Shown: positions 30,135-42,009 of the stretch, piece by piece
How positions within the stretch are numbered: the stretch's first letter is position 1
How the letters are laid out: every line of letters begins with the position of its first letter
Assembly (NCBI GenBank): GCA_022478985.1
Contig: JAKSZP010018521.1
Coordinates: forward strand, 1-64,000
Length of the DNA: 64,000 nucleotides
Reading direction: 5' to 3'
Source of the DNA: Massospora cicadina
Lineage: Eukaryota > Entomophthoromycota > Entomophthoromycetes > Entomophthorales > Entomophthoraceae
Program-made: the position numbers and the translations under genes
The notes under the pieces: model-generated
Told to the model about the DNA's origin: nothing
What the model saw: the letters and a program-made list of their open reading frames with translations, nothing else
Database searches by the model: none

Positions 30135-32219
30135 ATGGTTCCTTTGACGCCGCCCAAACCCGCTGGTGGCGACTTCGTTAATTCGGGCTTGCGACCCGGG
30201 CCCCCGGGCCCGCACGAAGGGTCCGCAGACGAGGCGTCGCAGGAGATTTGGTCGGCTATATTGGATTCGGTGGCTTCCTCTAGGGCCACCCCGACCCGAA
30301 ATGTGTTCGTACTCGGTAAGCTTTTGATAACCCTTACTAGTTGTTTTCGGAAGCTGGGTATCCTCCTGCGGGGGTAGGGCTGTTTTTGAAGCGACTTCGG
30401 AAAATGTAAACTTTCCAGGTTAAGCTGCCAGCCCAACTTTTAGTTTGGGGGTACCCTTTCGCTTTTGTAGTTTTGGCCGCTTAGGGTTTTATTTACTTTG
30501 TGGAAATGTTGGTTGGCGCGATATCGGTTATGGGTTTCGTTAAAGCTGGTGGGATAACCCTTAGGCGAGCCGAACGTTGGCAAGTCGACGTTTCTAAACT
30601 TTGTCCGGCACGAGAACCGAGTTCGGGATAAGCCTACGGGGGGGTTGGACGCCACCACTGGCCTTGAGTCCGCCCCACCTACCGCCTCCGAGGAGGAGTT
30701 CTTTAAACGCCTTGACGCGTTGCCCCCAAGCTCCAAACTTGCCCTGACCCACGCTTACGTCGATCTTCGGGATGAGGAGAGCGAGGGTAAGGTTAATATG
30801 CGGTACGGTGACGTTTTAGATGCTTTGGCCAGGATCAACTTCTACCAGTTGGCGGACCCCCACCCTCGCTTCCATAAACTGATGGGGCTGGCGCTTGGGC
30901 CCACCCAGTTCAAACTTTCCGCGGCCGTAATCTTCCTGGATTGGGGCAAGCCGTGGAGGTTTGTCGAAACCCTGCTGGGGTGGCTCGGGTTCCTCGAGCT
31001 CGCCCACCTCAACGTCCTGGATTTCGGGGGCGACCCCCGGACGGTCGGCGACCCCGAAGCCTACACGGCGGGGAAGGCGATGATGGAGGAGCTCACGGCA
31101 CAACGTAACGCTTTAGAAGCAGGTTAACCTCAGCGCTAGTGGCCCGGTACCTCCAAGAGTACAAGGATGCCCCTTTGACTCATAGCGAAGACCGGCGGGC
31201 GGCGCCCCAATTGCCCCATCCTTCCGAGCTCACCCTCCCGCCGGGATGTTTGACCCGCAACTTGGGGCTGCCCCTGATCATAGTTTGCACCAAGGTAACT
31301 TGGGGCCACCCGCTAAGCATGTAGTCGGACAAGATCAAGCTGGTCGAACGCGAGGGCGACTACAAGGAGCACCACTTCGACTTTATCCAGCAGACCCTGC
31401 GGACGATCTGCCTACAATGTAAGTGGTTGGACGCTAGCTTTGACCGCCCAGACGGCGCCGCCCTGATCTACACCTCCATCCACCGCCCTGCCTCCTTCGC
31501 GCTGCTGCGGAATTACTTGCTCCACCGGCTCCTGGGCGCGGCGGGGTCCGGGGAGGGCCCCGCCGACGCCCCGGCGCCCTCGGTGCTCCCCTCCTACCTC
31601 CACCACTTCAAGGCTCGGGGGCTGATGGTGGAGCGCGAGAGCGTGTTTGTCCCCAGCGGGTGGGACTCCTTCAACAAGATTCGCGTGTTGCGCGAGAGCT
31701 TCCAGTGCGACGCCGTCCAGCGCGGGATGCACCGCGACCTGGTCCAGCTTCTCGCGCCCCACGCCCCGCCGCATCACCTACCGCGCCTGGAGGCTGGTGC
31801 CCGGGACGACGGGGCCCCACCGGCGGAGGGGGCCGACTCGCTCACCCAAACGTACGCCTCCCTCGTCCCGGTGCCGTTTTCCGCATCTCGGGTAGGCCCC
31901 CCTCACCAACGCTAACCCCGTGCAGCAGGCGTTGCAGCAGGCCGCCCAATCCGAAGCCGGGGTCGCGGCCCAGCCCGAGCAGGCCTTCCTCGCCGCCCAC
32001 CACGCCATGTTCCAAGGGATGAGTTCGGGCGCCAGCTACTTTGCCGCCCCGCTCCCGTACGTCGGCACGGCCACCGACCAATCCAACCGCCACGTAAGCG
32101 ACGCTCGTTGGCCCCCACTGAGCTGCCTTTAGGTCGACCCTGAGCTCTCGGCTCCGCCCCCCAACCCCAACGCGAACTCCTTCTTCCGAATGCTCGCCAT
32201 GAAGGAGGGCCAAAGATGA
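30135..32219 (+). CDS. DYNC1LI: Cytoplasmic dynein light intermediate chain (DLIC), eight exons
   Basis: Exons by eye: 30135-30315, 30565-30786, 30820-31104, 31140-31294, 31325-31418, 31452-31891, 31926-32093, 32133-32219. They give a 543-residue protein without internal stops. DLIC binds the dynein heavy chain through a Ras-like domain and cargo adaptors through a C-terminal helix. Features seen: IWSAILDSVASS, then NVFVLGEPNVGKST (P-loop, formed exactly across intron 1), VIFLDWGKPWRFVE, LTRNLGLPLIIVCTKSD (nucleotide-binding TKxD-type motif across an intron), CLQYGAALIYTS (across an intron), VERESVFVPSGWD, and a final NSFFRMLAMKEG matching the adaptor-binding helix. CpG-rich, unlike all neighbours. 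Adjacent DNA is repetitive on both sides. The start and the short introns are inferred from frame and family conservation. Confidence 0.88.
30316..32132 (+). other. DLIC introns: one of 249 nt and six of 30-39 nt
   Basis: Introns are 30316-30564 (249), 30787-30819 (33), 31105-31139 (35), 31295-31324 (30), 31419-31451 (33), 31892-31925 (34) and 32094-32132 (39). All are GT...AG, with donors GTAAG, GTAAC, GTAAGT or GTAGG, and several have a CTAAC/CTAAG-like branch site close to the acceptor. Four of the six short ones are multiples of three. The two 33-nt introns have no in-frame stop, so they can pass as coding. Removing them restores ESEDALARI and CLQYGAAL. For 31105-31139 an alternative acceptor 6 nt upstream also keeps frame. 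Confidence 0.75.
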
Positions 32220-33230
32220 CGTGGGCCAAACATTACCACCCGCTTCACTTTGGCCTTGAGCGCAACCTAGGTTGATGGGAGGCCGGCCGTCTGGCGCGAC
32301 CGGGATTAAATTCGGCAGGGGTTCGCGGGTCCCAGCGCCCCCATAAAGTTCTAGACGCCTGTTACCCTTACCGGTTTGAAGTTTATCCATCCCATAATTT
32401 ATAGGTTTGGGGTTACGGGCGCTTACCAAATTGGGGCGGTGGAATCTTAGCTACCAGGGGACACGCTTATCTCATTCGCCTATCACGTTAAGGGTCGAGT
32501 TGATACGTCAAACCCCCCGATTTCCATTATCGAGGCTCACCCTACCCCCTTAGCTTAGTTTTGGGGGGTTTAAACTCGCGCTAGCATCAGGGGCTGGGTT
32601 AATAACGTACGTTAGGTTTGCGATTCCGTTAGCTAGTTTAAACTCTAAATTCGATCACCCGAGGTTTAAACCTCCAGTAGGATCTTAAGCCCCGGTCTAC
32701 TCCATTTCACCCACTTAAACTACATAAGTTATTCCAAGTTCTCTCGATCCCAACTCAAACCCCACCTGAACCTTGTACCACTTGGGATTTTACCATGGGT
32801 TCCGCTATCCACAAAAAAGGTCAAGCTAGAGTTGGGTTTTACAAACTGACCCCTCAAACATCCAAACTAAGGCCTAGACCGCCCAGATGAAAGCCCTTTA
32901 TAATGGTACAAGCTGAGGCTGTAGATAACCTGAGAGAAGTAAGTTTTAGGGGATTTGAACAAACCCCAAAAAATCATGTAGCGTGTAGGCCAAGGTAACC
33001 CTAGGATTAGCTTAGTTGGTCTCCTAGGAGGAATAAGGTGCTTTTAATTGACCCCTCAGGTCCTCGAGGTGGGATACCGGAATTCTAAGCTTGACCCATC
33101 GGTGGGCCGGAAGTTTAGATCTAAGTTGCTCTATGAGGAGGAGGTGGGTATTGATAAGTCAACTTGGGTGGGAGAAAGGGTAGTTATAATGGTAAAGCTT
33201 ACCCGGTGAGTTGAAGGGGATCTCGGGTTG
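32220..33230. other. Downstream region of DLIC, C/A-rich, no gene
   Basis: About 1 kb with strong C-over-G bias up to about 32900, the reverse of the upstream side. It should hold the 3' UTR. No canonical AATAAA was noticed close to the stop codon. No element homology was recognised before about 33230. Confidence 0.5.
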
Positions 33231-33701
33231 GGGTAAGTGAATTTGTATGTAAGCCTTTGGGAACTACCCTTGCAGCTTGGGAGGAAATCCCCATCTGGAA
33301 CCAAGATGGGAGGCAAGCTAGCGGCCATCCCTCTCATCACCCTGGGTGATTTAGCCCGTGTGGTGGATGAGGGTTGGGTAATGGTGCACCCTCTCAAAAT
33401 TATGCCGCCACCTCCCCCATTCACCCAAGAGTTTGGAGGGGGGGAATTTGGTGGGAGTGTCAGGACGTGGTGAGCCAGGAGCCATCATGGTGGAAGGTTG
33501 GCAGTGGTTGGCCCCAAAGGGGCCTTCACCGGTTTGAGTTCTGCAGTAAAGCAGTCAAACTGGCAAAATTAAATTGATTAGTTGGCTTTGGCCTGGAGAT
33601 CTTGGCCACCATTTTCCCCCACCAATGTTACAAACAAGCCCAGTCCTGGCAGGTATGGGTGTGGTAAACCCTTTCTCTACCCAATGGACCTGGCCATAAA
33701 T
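33231..33701 (+). mobile_element. Relic of a chromovirus LTR
   Basis: The plus-strand frame 33237-33473 contains LGDLARVVDEGWVM followed by a Pro-rich run, matching the LTR-embedded frames of E3 in the same order. It lies just before the E4 LTR and may be a remnant of an older related element. Confidence 0.5.
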
Positions 33702-34525
33702 TGTAACCAATCAGGCACAGCCCAGTCCACCCATTGACCAAGTTGGGGAAATCTCAGATTCCACCAAGAGTCAGAAGGCCAATTCAGATAAGATGAGATT
33801 GATGGAAGAGCAGATTATAAGGGTGGTTAACCTGGCAGGGTAATACCTGCTTCCACCCCAGTGCAGGTTTTGTTCAATACAAGTTTGAAACCTTTACTGG
33901 CAATAAAATTCTCGGGTGGTATATTTGTCCCAAGGTCAACCCACCTCATACTTTTTTAGAAGGGTATAGCATATGTGGGGTCATCAAAGGTAAGGAGTCC
34001 AGAATTCAGGAGCTGAGATTGATCCAGCAGAATGCTACACCGCATCTCAAATTCTCCGGATAATGATCCAGTGGGATATTGAGCCCTCACAAGCGATGAT
34101 TGGGCCTTACTCAAAACCTTAGGGTAAAGGAGTTTAGCTGAGGGTTTGCAGGGCTATATTAAGGGAAAGGCTTAGCTTAGGCTTTAGTTGCACCTATAAA
34201 AATACTCAATGTTCAATAAACATTGCTGCTGATTAAAATGCTCTATAAGCCAATTTTATTATATAATTTAAGACAACCAAGGTCTGGAAGATGAGCTTAC
34301 AGGTGAGCTAGGCCAGCGGTGACCTCATTCTCAGCTCTATCCTGGAGCTGGACCCTGCTGTTGGCATGCGGCGTCACTGGTATTGGTGTTTGAGAATGTC
34401 ATGGCCTCCAGACATGGCACACGGGTTCATGGATTGGTTGCTGCCAGCTTATCCGTGGTGTGGTAAGTGACCCAGCTTGTACTACCCAATTCTTTGTGGC
34501 ATAATGGTGCAAACCACTTATTAAA
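33702..34525 (+). repeat. E4 5' LTR (end approximate)
   Basis: It begins TGTAACCAATCAGG. It aligns with 39676-40360 but has about 150 bp (roughly 33815-33965) that the other copy lacks. The right end is placed where similarity stops, and no primer-binding site was recognised there. Confidence 0.65.
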
Positions 34526-36260
34526 TTCTTTAAAGCTCAAATACTCTCCTTTCAGCCTTGTGGGGCCCCTGAGAGGAGGTGGTGGTTTCAGGCGGGGAGG
34601 GATGGTACCAAAATCTGTTGAATGTGGTGATGGGATTTTCTCTGGCATTTTTAATATGTGAGGTGGGGCAGGTATGAGGTGCGGTGATGCCAAAATTAGT
34701 GGAAAGCCAGGTAATGCCCAAATCCTACAACAGCTGGGTAGCCCTTTCCATGGAGGCGCTGGATAAAATTTATCCGGCGATCATGCAAATTCAATTTCAG
34801 GTGCATGTGGCTCTGGCAACTGGGGGGTTAAAAGCTGGGCTGCTTAAATGATCGCTCACTTTGGCTCCCAGATCTTAACTGCAACGATCCTTGACCACCT
34901 GTGTTGATTGACTGAAATTGTTAAACTTAGAAAGTAATAGTATGAAGACTATTGTTAAAGTTGCTTGCCCAAAGGCCACAGTGCTTAAAGGGTCCACCGC
35001 TAACCTGGTGCTTCTCCTTTTAAAGATACCTTTGAGCTGGTAGGGAACACTTCCATATTCTCTTCACACCAAACCAAGCGGAGATTTAATAACAGCAAAA
35101 TTAAGGCTATCTGATCCTTGCTCTCTTATCCCAAGGGTAAGCTACCCAGCTGATGTATAAACCACCAATTTATCATCGGTGTTAAATCAACTTTTTATTA
35201 GGAAATTATTGGGGGCTTTTATAGTATAATTGGCACACAGCTTTTCATCTGTCCGCTGGGGATTGATTAATTGTTCCCCACATGGTTTGACCCATGGGGT
35301 TCAGGCTCTGAACCTTAGCAGTTATCTTTGCCATGATTTTATTTGGGAGCAACATCCTCAATGTTTGGTGACTGACTTATTGGTATCAAATACTCAATAC
35401 CAATTGATCTAGGTCATGTTGCCTGATGACGATTTTACCATATGGCACAATGGTTAGAATGCCTAGGTAGTTTCCAATAACTCCCCATCTGTCCACTCTG
35501 AACAATTCCTCATATTAATTTGACAGTTGTATGTTGCCCCCTCATCAAATTCTTAATATCGTTGGGGATGATCTATGACAAAAATACTAATTGAATTAAT
35601 CAGATCCTTTCCATCAATCAATGATGACTAACCCTTTAGTCAGAAACCATCCTTGAATTATCCAATTGTAACCACCCACCAACAAATTGATTAATCAGTC
35701 AATGGGTTAGATAATTTAGTCAACTTAAGTTCCAACATGGGGGAGGCCCCAATCTCACATCCAATGACCCAGATCATGGATGCATTACCAGCTGACTTGG
35801 CAGGTTGGGTACAGGAGCTGATCAAAGAGCAATGCCACCTAAAAAGTTCCATGGATGGATGTGTGGATTTAATTGATGGTGGGGTGCCTGGATGAGGCAA
35901 GGGTGTAGCATGATCTGCACCCTTGATGGTTAACCTGGGGCGTACTTGTTGATATGTGCAGGTTTTTTAACTGCTACCAATGGCAGTGGGGTGGCATACT
36001 CGCAATAATAATGAATATTTGGTAAGAGGTTACAAGCAGATTGCTGGCAGCCATGGTTGCAGTGAATGTTCAAGGTATGCTGGTAAGGAGATTGCATTAG
36101 CCCTGCAGGGTAAAAACTGGTGACACGGGCATGAGAAGTATGTGAAGGCTTCATGTCACCAGGAAAGGGACAATCTCTGGTGGGTGGTTGGCCTAGCAAG
36201 GGGGATGGCATGTCATTCCTTGTAATTTTGAAAATGGTCAAGGGGGAGCATGTCAAGGGG
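34526..36260 (+). other. E4 gag region, no readable gene
   Basis: By position this should hold the leader and gag. Only short frames remain, on both strands, with no motif. The DNA is AT-rich and CpG-poor, with about four CpG in 420 bp at 35161-35580. Confidence 0.4.
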
Positions 36261-36262
36261 AT

Positions 36263-36560
36263 GTGGAGGACTCCTGTAAAGCAGCAAGCCTGGGACATGA
36301 GAAGGAGAATGTGCTCAAGTATACGTTGCTGATAATGTTTCAATTTAAAAATTCACTAAATAATAAATCGCTGCTTCACTTTATCCCAGATTTATCTATC
36401 CCAGTGGAGTTAACCATGTATGGTGGAACGGAAGAGGTAATGGATTGGGTGGATACAGGGGTGGAGAAAAATTACGTTAAATAAAGTAGCCTGAAAATTA
36501 AGTTAGAGATTCAGGAGGGGCCAGAGGTCATGTTTGTTGATGTGTCACCAATGGCTCCCA
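36263..36560 (+). pseudogene. E4 aspartic protease fragment
   Basis: The frame reads IPVELTMYGG, then MDWVDTGVEKNYVK and a stop. VDTG is the retropepsin active site in the same setting as chromovirus proteases (usually DTGAxxNFI). The rest is lost to frame changes. Confidence 0.6.
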
Positions 36561-36939
36561 ATGGTGAGTAAGTCCCCCAATAGGGGTATTTCAGAGTCCA
36601 TTTGGATTCAAGGAGCAATCTTGTGCAATCAAGAATCTGGCTCACCCAGTGGTGTTGGAGAAGCTGCCGTGGCATCAGTTTTGACACCAGACGGACCTGC
36701 CTTTTATGCAGTGACCTTGAGCCTGAGGATGGGCCACCAATGAGATGGAGGTTATTAGTCAGTGAGTATGTGCCAAATGAATCAAAGAGTATGAGAGTGA
36801 TTCAATAAATGAATTTCTGGTGTTATATTGCGATTTTGGGAGAGTATTCAGTACCCAAAATGGTTTCACCATTTCCCCCATGGCCCATTCACATCTTCAC
36901 TTTGATTTAAGGAAGGGTCCAAACTTTCCCACCGATTAA

Positions 36940-37560
36940 GGTTTATTAACTCAACCAGAAGGTGAAATCAGCGCTGGAAGAGCACATAGGTTCAATGTTG
37001 AGTGAAGGGTTGATCAAGCCATCAATATCCACCGTCATGTCACCTAATACATTTATCAAAATCAAGTGGTGAATTGTGGCTGTGTGGAATTCCAGTAGCT
37101 CAATTCAGTTACCAAGCCTTATCACTACCCCATGCCCCTAATAGAAGATATTCTTTCAATGGTTATGGGCTTCACTGTTTTAATGAAGCTAGATCTCATG
37201 GAAGCATTTAACCAAATACCAGTGGGACCAAAACATCAGAGATATATGGCATTTAGATGCCATTTTGGGATGTTTCAGTATTTTGTAATACTATTCAGGC
37301 TGTGAAATACCCAAGAGTTGTTTCAGCGGATGATAATTCATGTGCTAAGTATTATCAGCCTGCGCTGTGCCACATATATGGATAATATTATGTGCTTTCC
37401 AATTTTTGGTAAGATCATGTGCACAAGTGAGGGAGGTATTGGAAGTGATTGCCAGGGCAGGTATAAAATTGAAGCCATCAAGACGTGAATTCAACTGAAG
37501 CTCTGTAATGCTTTTGGGCAACGCTGCGTTTAGGAAAGGGCTTGGGATTTTCCTCTAACA
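36940..37560 (+). pseudogene. E4 reverse transcriptase, heavily decayed
   Basis: Readable pieces over several frames include KSALEEHIGSMLSEGLIKPS, a KLDLMEAFNQI-like block near 37190, a YMDNIMCF-like piece at the YxDD position (about 37378) and VREVLEVIARAGIKLKPS. Their order is that of RT. At the catalytic site the second Asp is Asn. Confidence 0.6.
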
Positions 37561-37626
37561 AGCTGCGGGCAGTTTGAGCATGGAAGGCACCAACAAACTG
37601 AACAAAAACGTAGAGTTTTTTGGATT

Positions 37627-38180
37627 ATGAATTTCCTAAAGCAGTTTGTGAAAAATCTGTCACAGATGCTTCTACTGCTTATATGGTTAATGCAAGATGT
37701 TCCATTTGTTTGGGGAAAGGAAGAAGGGCGGGCGTTTAATTTGTTAAAGGAGAAACTACTTTTGGCGCCTGTGCCAGATCATCCTGACCCCAGGAAACCT
37801 TTCATGGTCAAGATGAATGCCTTGAATGATGTTGTGAGGGCAGTGGTATTACAAGAAGGGGAGGATAGATTTGACCACCCCATATCTTAATTTAACCAGA
37901 AAATGATTCCATCAAAAAAATTACCTAATATTCGATAAAGAATTATTGGCTGCGGTCTAAGCTTTAAGGGAATGGCAGCACCATCTGTTATATTTTCGCC
38001 ATCCTTTCAAGGTTTGAACAGATATTAGAGCTATGTAATATTATTGAAAACCAAGAAAGATGGATCAACTTCAAGCCCGATGGCACATGGAGCTGACTTT
38101 TTATAATTTTTAGGTAGAGTAAAGCCCAGGATCAGCCAACACCTTGGCATATTGGCTAAGTTTGGACACGGGGTTGACCT
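37627..38180 (+). pseudogene. E4 RNase H, decayed
   Basis: The frame reads VPFVWGKEEGRAFNLLKEKL, APVPDHPDPRKPFMVKMNALN and VVLQEGEDRFDHPIS, the RT connection and start of RNase H, followed by frame-shifted remnants of the rest. Confidence 0.65.
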
Positions 38181-38429
38181 ATAAGAAGATGGTGTTGGAA
38201 GGTTACAACACAGCTACAATGTTCCCGCTGGATCAATTTGCAATGATCATAAATTGGAGAAAGTGATCTAGGAGAAGGGATCTGGCAGAATCAGAGGAAG
38301 TTGGAATTTGGCGTCGGTTATGGGATGATAAGGCAGATTGCCAACTACACAGCCACCACCAAAATTATGGGATGAAGAACGGCATGTTGTATCATGATTA
38401 GTGCATATGGGTCCCAAATCTGATATTAC

Positions 38430-39640
38430 AATGGGAGGTATTGCAAGCCTCTCATAGGCACTCATTGGTGGGGAACCCTGGAGTCAAGAAAATGGTCAAA
38501 CTGGTGTGGCGGAATTATTTATGGCAGGGACTTCAAAGGTAAATTATGGAATATGTGGGGGAATGCTTGGTTTGCGCTAGGTCAAAACCTTCTTGAAAGC
38601 CTCCCTCTGGTAGGTTAATTCAGCTTTGAATTCCAGGTTGTACGTGGGGGTTTGTTAGGGTGTAACTCTATAATGGGATTGCAAGGGTCCAGGGTTTGAT
38701 GCAATTATGTTGACTATCAATCAGTTAAAGAAATATGCGAAATTTTCCTGTGTACTACCAATTTTTAAGCAAAGGATGTAGAAAAGATTTTTTTTGGAGA
38801 AATATTCGCCTGGCATGGGTTATAAGTAAAAATTGTTTAAAATTGCGGTCCCCAATTCGTGTCAAAATTCTGATCAAACTTGCTGGGTAATTTGAAAGTT
38901 CACCCATGTTGATCTTCAGTGTATCATCCCAATTAGATGGACAAATGGAGAGAGTAAATCAAATATTGGAACAATATCTCTGTTGTTACATTTAGGATTG
39001 GCATGATGATCAGGTTTCATGGGTCAAGTTGTCTCAGTATACATATAATAAAACTTCCATTTGTCAATGGGAATGACCCCATTTTTCGCAAACTATAGAT
39101 TCAACCCTGAATTATATGAGGGTTCAGGAGGTTGAGTGTGTCAGGGGGTGGACAAGATAACCTACACTATGGCGGACATTGGGAGAAGACTACAAGGGAA
39201 TTTGGAATGAGATATGGCATGTCAGAAGCATCAGGAAGGCTGAAAAAGGGCTCTAGATACTCTAACTGTTCCTGGGGACTGGGTGCTTGTGGCAGCTAAG
39301 AACTAGCCATGCAGTTGAAGAGCTGGAAGCTTGGTATGAAGTTTTGGGCCCATACAAAATTATTTGTGCTATCTATAGGGTCGTTTTTCAAATGGAGCTT
39401 CAGGAAGGAACCAAGGACTAACCGGTGATCCACACTTCACAACTATAGGAGTCAAAAGGGAAATGACTGGAGAGGCCTGGTCTGCTGAGCCCTCATAAGG
39501 AGGATAGCCAGGAATATGAGGTTAACTGAATACTCTGATGCGCGGTGGGTGAAAGGCTGGCAGAAGTTCTTAGTAAAATGTCTAGCAACCTGGTGGAGGA
39601 GGCAACATGGTAAATGCTAAAAGAAAGTGTGTTTCTAGGA
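38430..39640 (+). pseudogene. E4 integrase and chromodomain, decayed
   Basis: Pieces include GNPGVKKMVKLVWRNYLWQGL and ECLVCARSKPS (zinc-binding region), then SSQLDGQMERVNQILEQYL (core end) and LDARWVKGWQKFLVKCL (chromodomain-like, about 39530-39620). There are multiple stops. Confidence 0.68.
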
Positions 39641-39675
39641 AACAATCCATGAATTTTGGGCCTCACAGGGGGTGA

Positions 39676-40360
39676 TGTAACAGATCAGGTACAGCCTGGT
39701 CTGTACATTGAACTAGTTGGGGAAATCTCAGATTCTACCAAGAATCTGAAGGTCGCTTCAGATAAAATAAGATCAATGGAAGAGTGAATTTGTGAGTGGG
39801 GTCATCAAAGGTAAGAAGTCTGAAATTCAGGAGTAGAGATTGATCCAGCGGAATGCTACACTGGCTTCTTAAATTCTCAAGATATTGATCAAGTGGGATA
39901 TTGAGCCTTCACAAGTGATGATTGGGTTGTCACTCAAAAGATTAGAGTAAGGAGCTTAGCTAAGGGTATGCAATGTTATACTAAGGGAAAGGCAATAACT
40001 AAGAATTTAGTTTCATCTTCTACAAAAATACTCAATATTCAATAATGATTGCTAGCTTAGTAAAATACATTATAAGATACATTTTATTATATATATTTAA
40101 GAAAACTAAGGTCTGGAGAATGAGCTTGACAAGCGAGCTAACCTAAGCATTTGCCTCATTCTTGGAACTGTCATGGAGAAAGACCCTGCTGTTGGCATGC
40201 AGTATCACTGGGACTATTTTTTGAGAATATGTCATGACTTTCAGACATGGATCACAGGTTCATGGATGGGTCTCTTCCAGCTTTAATTGTGATGTGGTCA
40301 GTAGCCTGGCTTTTACTACCCATTACAATGTGTCATACTGGCGTGAGCCCGCTCATTACA
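39676..40360 (+). repeat. E4 3' LTR (end approximate)
   Basis: It begins TGTAACAGATCAGG straight after the purine tract and is similar to 33702-34525. The end is placed at CTCATTACA. Confidence 0.65.
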
Positions 40361-41149
40361 TATGTGTCCTGGACATGGGTGCAACCTGCTGTACACTGGA
40401 GGTGTCAACGTCATTGTGCTAAGTGCATTCATGGTGGAATAAATGTTCTCGCTAGTGAATTCAATGTCAATCTGACTGGGCAGGTCATATCTAAGTTGGT
40501 ATCAGCAATTGTCTAAAATATCAATCCGCTGGGACCAAATTGTGAATATTCTGATTTTAGTGCACTTAATTCCAGTTCCTTATTTAGTGAGCATATAGTG
40601 CAGCAATCCCCAACAGATACTGCTGTCACTCCATCTTCATCCAACCATTTTAGTTAAAAATTTCATAAAAGATCTCAATTTTTTTAAATTAAGAGTTTAT
40701 TTAGATATAAAATCTCAGTGATTTATAATTTTGGGAATCCCTATCTAGTCCTTGCAGCTTACTTTATCCTTTTTCATCTGTCAATATGGATGAATTTTAC
40801 CTGATTTATTCTGGCTGGTATCCTAGGTGTTCATCCACCCAGAGCTCCTGGTCAGTCTTATTGTAGAACACTCCATGACAATGTATGCATTAAAATTAAA
40901 ATTCTGGAACTGATGCAGAAGTGAAAAGTACGCGTGGGGTACATGGTCAACTGGGGCATGCTTTATATCAACTGAGATCTCAAATAAGGATCATGTTGGA
41001 CAGGCAAGGATGATAGGTTGGCAATTGCTCATTGGTATGGGGCTTCTGGTTATCTTAAAGGCCTCCAATGAGGGTTGGGATCGCCAAACCAGGTTATATC
41101 TTAGCCTAGATTGCCAAATAATTGGCACTTGAAAATGTTAGATGACTTT

Positions 41150-41362
41150 AAGGTTTCATAGGGTAAGGAGAGACCTTCCCATTTTGGGAACCCCTGTTAA
41201 GTATAAATCTTAATTCAAAGGTTGAAGTTTGGATAAGGGGTAGACTCCCCATTATCAGGAACCACTGTTAAGTATAAGGCCTAAATCAAAGTTTCATAGT
41301 GTAAGGGGTAGGCATGTCCCCATTTTTGGGGACCCTGCCAAGTATATATACATAAATCAAAG
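41150..41362. repeat. Three diverged tandem units of about 70 bp
   Basis: Each unit has an (AAG)GTTTCATAG-like or GGTTGAA-like start, a GGGTAAGG-like block, CCCATTTTGGG-like and ACCCTGTTAAGTATA-like parts (GTTAAGTATAA near 41200 and 41270, GCCAAGTATAT near 41340). Confidence 0.65.
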
Positions 41363-42009
41363 GTTGAAATTTAAAAGAGTGTGTCAAATTTTGAGGATCT
41401 CTCAATTGTTTTATTAAAACCTGCATGCTTAATTTGGCTGAAGTTTGGCCAAATAATCCTCGATTTTGCCAATTGATTATGGTATTTTGACTGTTTGGAA
41501 ACTTGCTAGGCATCCTCAAATAGCTCTGACTTTTCTGGCCAATTTTGGGTTTGATTTTCCCTCCATAATTGGGAACTCCAGTTGAGGCAGGCAAAGTTGC
41601 AAGCTGTGGATCCCGAGATCCCAGATTGCTGACACTCTCTAACAGTGACTTAAGATATAAACTGGAAAGAGGGTTAAAATAAATAGATCTTTATATAAGA
41701 CTAGATTATTTGATAATTATTCATAAGGCCAGGCGCCGGTATTTATACCTCTAGGGCATCTACTGGCCACATTCAAGCATAAAATTTCAACAGATTTTTT
41801 ACCACCTCAGTTTAGCCCTTGAACTGATATGACTGAGACCTATTGCTTGGTTTATTTGTGGCAAAATACTCTCAATTCAGGAGGATTTCAGGGATGAAAA
41901 TCGCAACAATGAGCGCGCAAAATGGTCCTAGGATCGTCTTGAAATGAGTTTCATCATAAAGCTGACAAAATATGAATTCTGGGAGATTTTGTGGTCAATC
42001 TAAATAAAT

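Larger units (their letters stand above)
33702..40360 (+). mobile_element. E4: decayed chromovirus (Ty3/gypsy)
   Basis: LTRs at 33702-34525 and 39676-40360 (right ends approximate) enclose a plus-strand, heavily mutated protease-RT-RNase H-integrase-chromodomain order. A purine tract (CACAGGGGGTGA) sits directly before the second LTR. The integrase has QLDGQMERVNQILEQYL, a chromovirus signature. No exact target duplication was found. It is the most decayed of the larger elements. Confidence 0.75.

Noticed and set aside
31419..31437. A 19-nt intron (GTAAGT to CTAG) in DLIC
   Set aside because: It breaks the frame, while the 33-nt version ending at CCCAG restores the family motif CLQYGAALIYTS.
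31412..32429. Long minus-strand and alternative-frame ORFs across DLIC
   Set aside because: They are GC-rich shadows of the DLIC exons. No family motif is seen and they cross the splice sites of the conserved gene.
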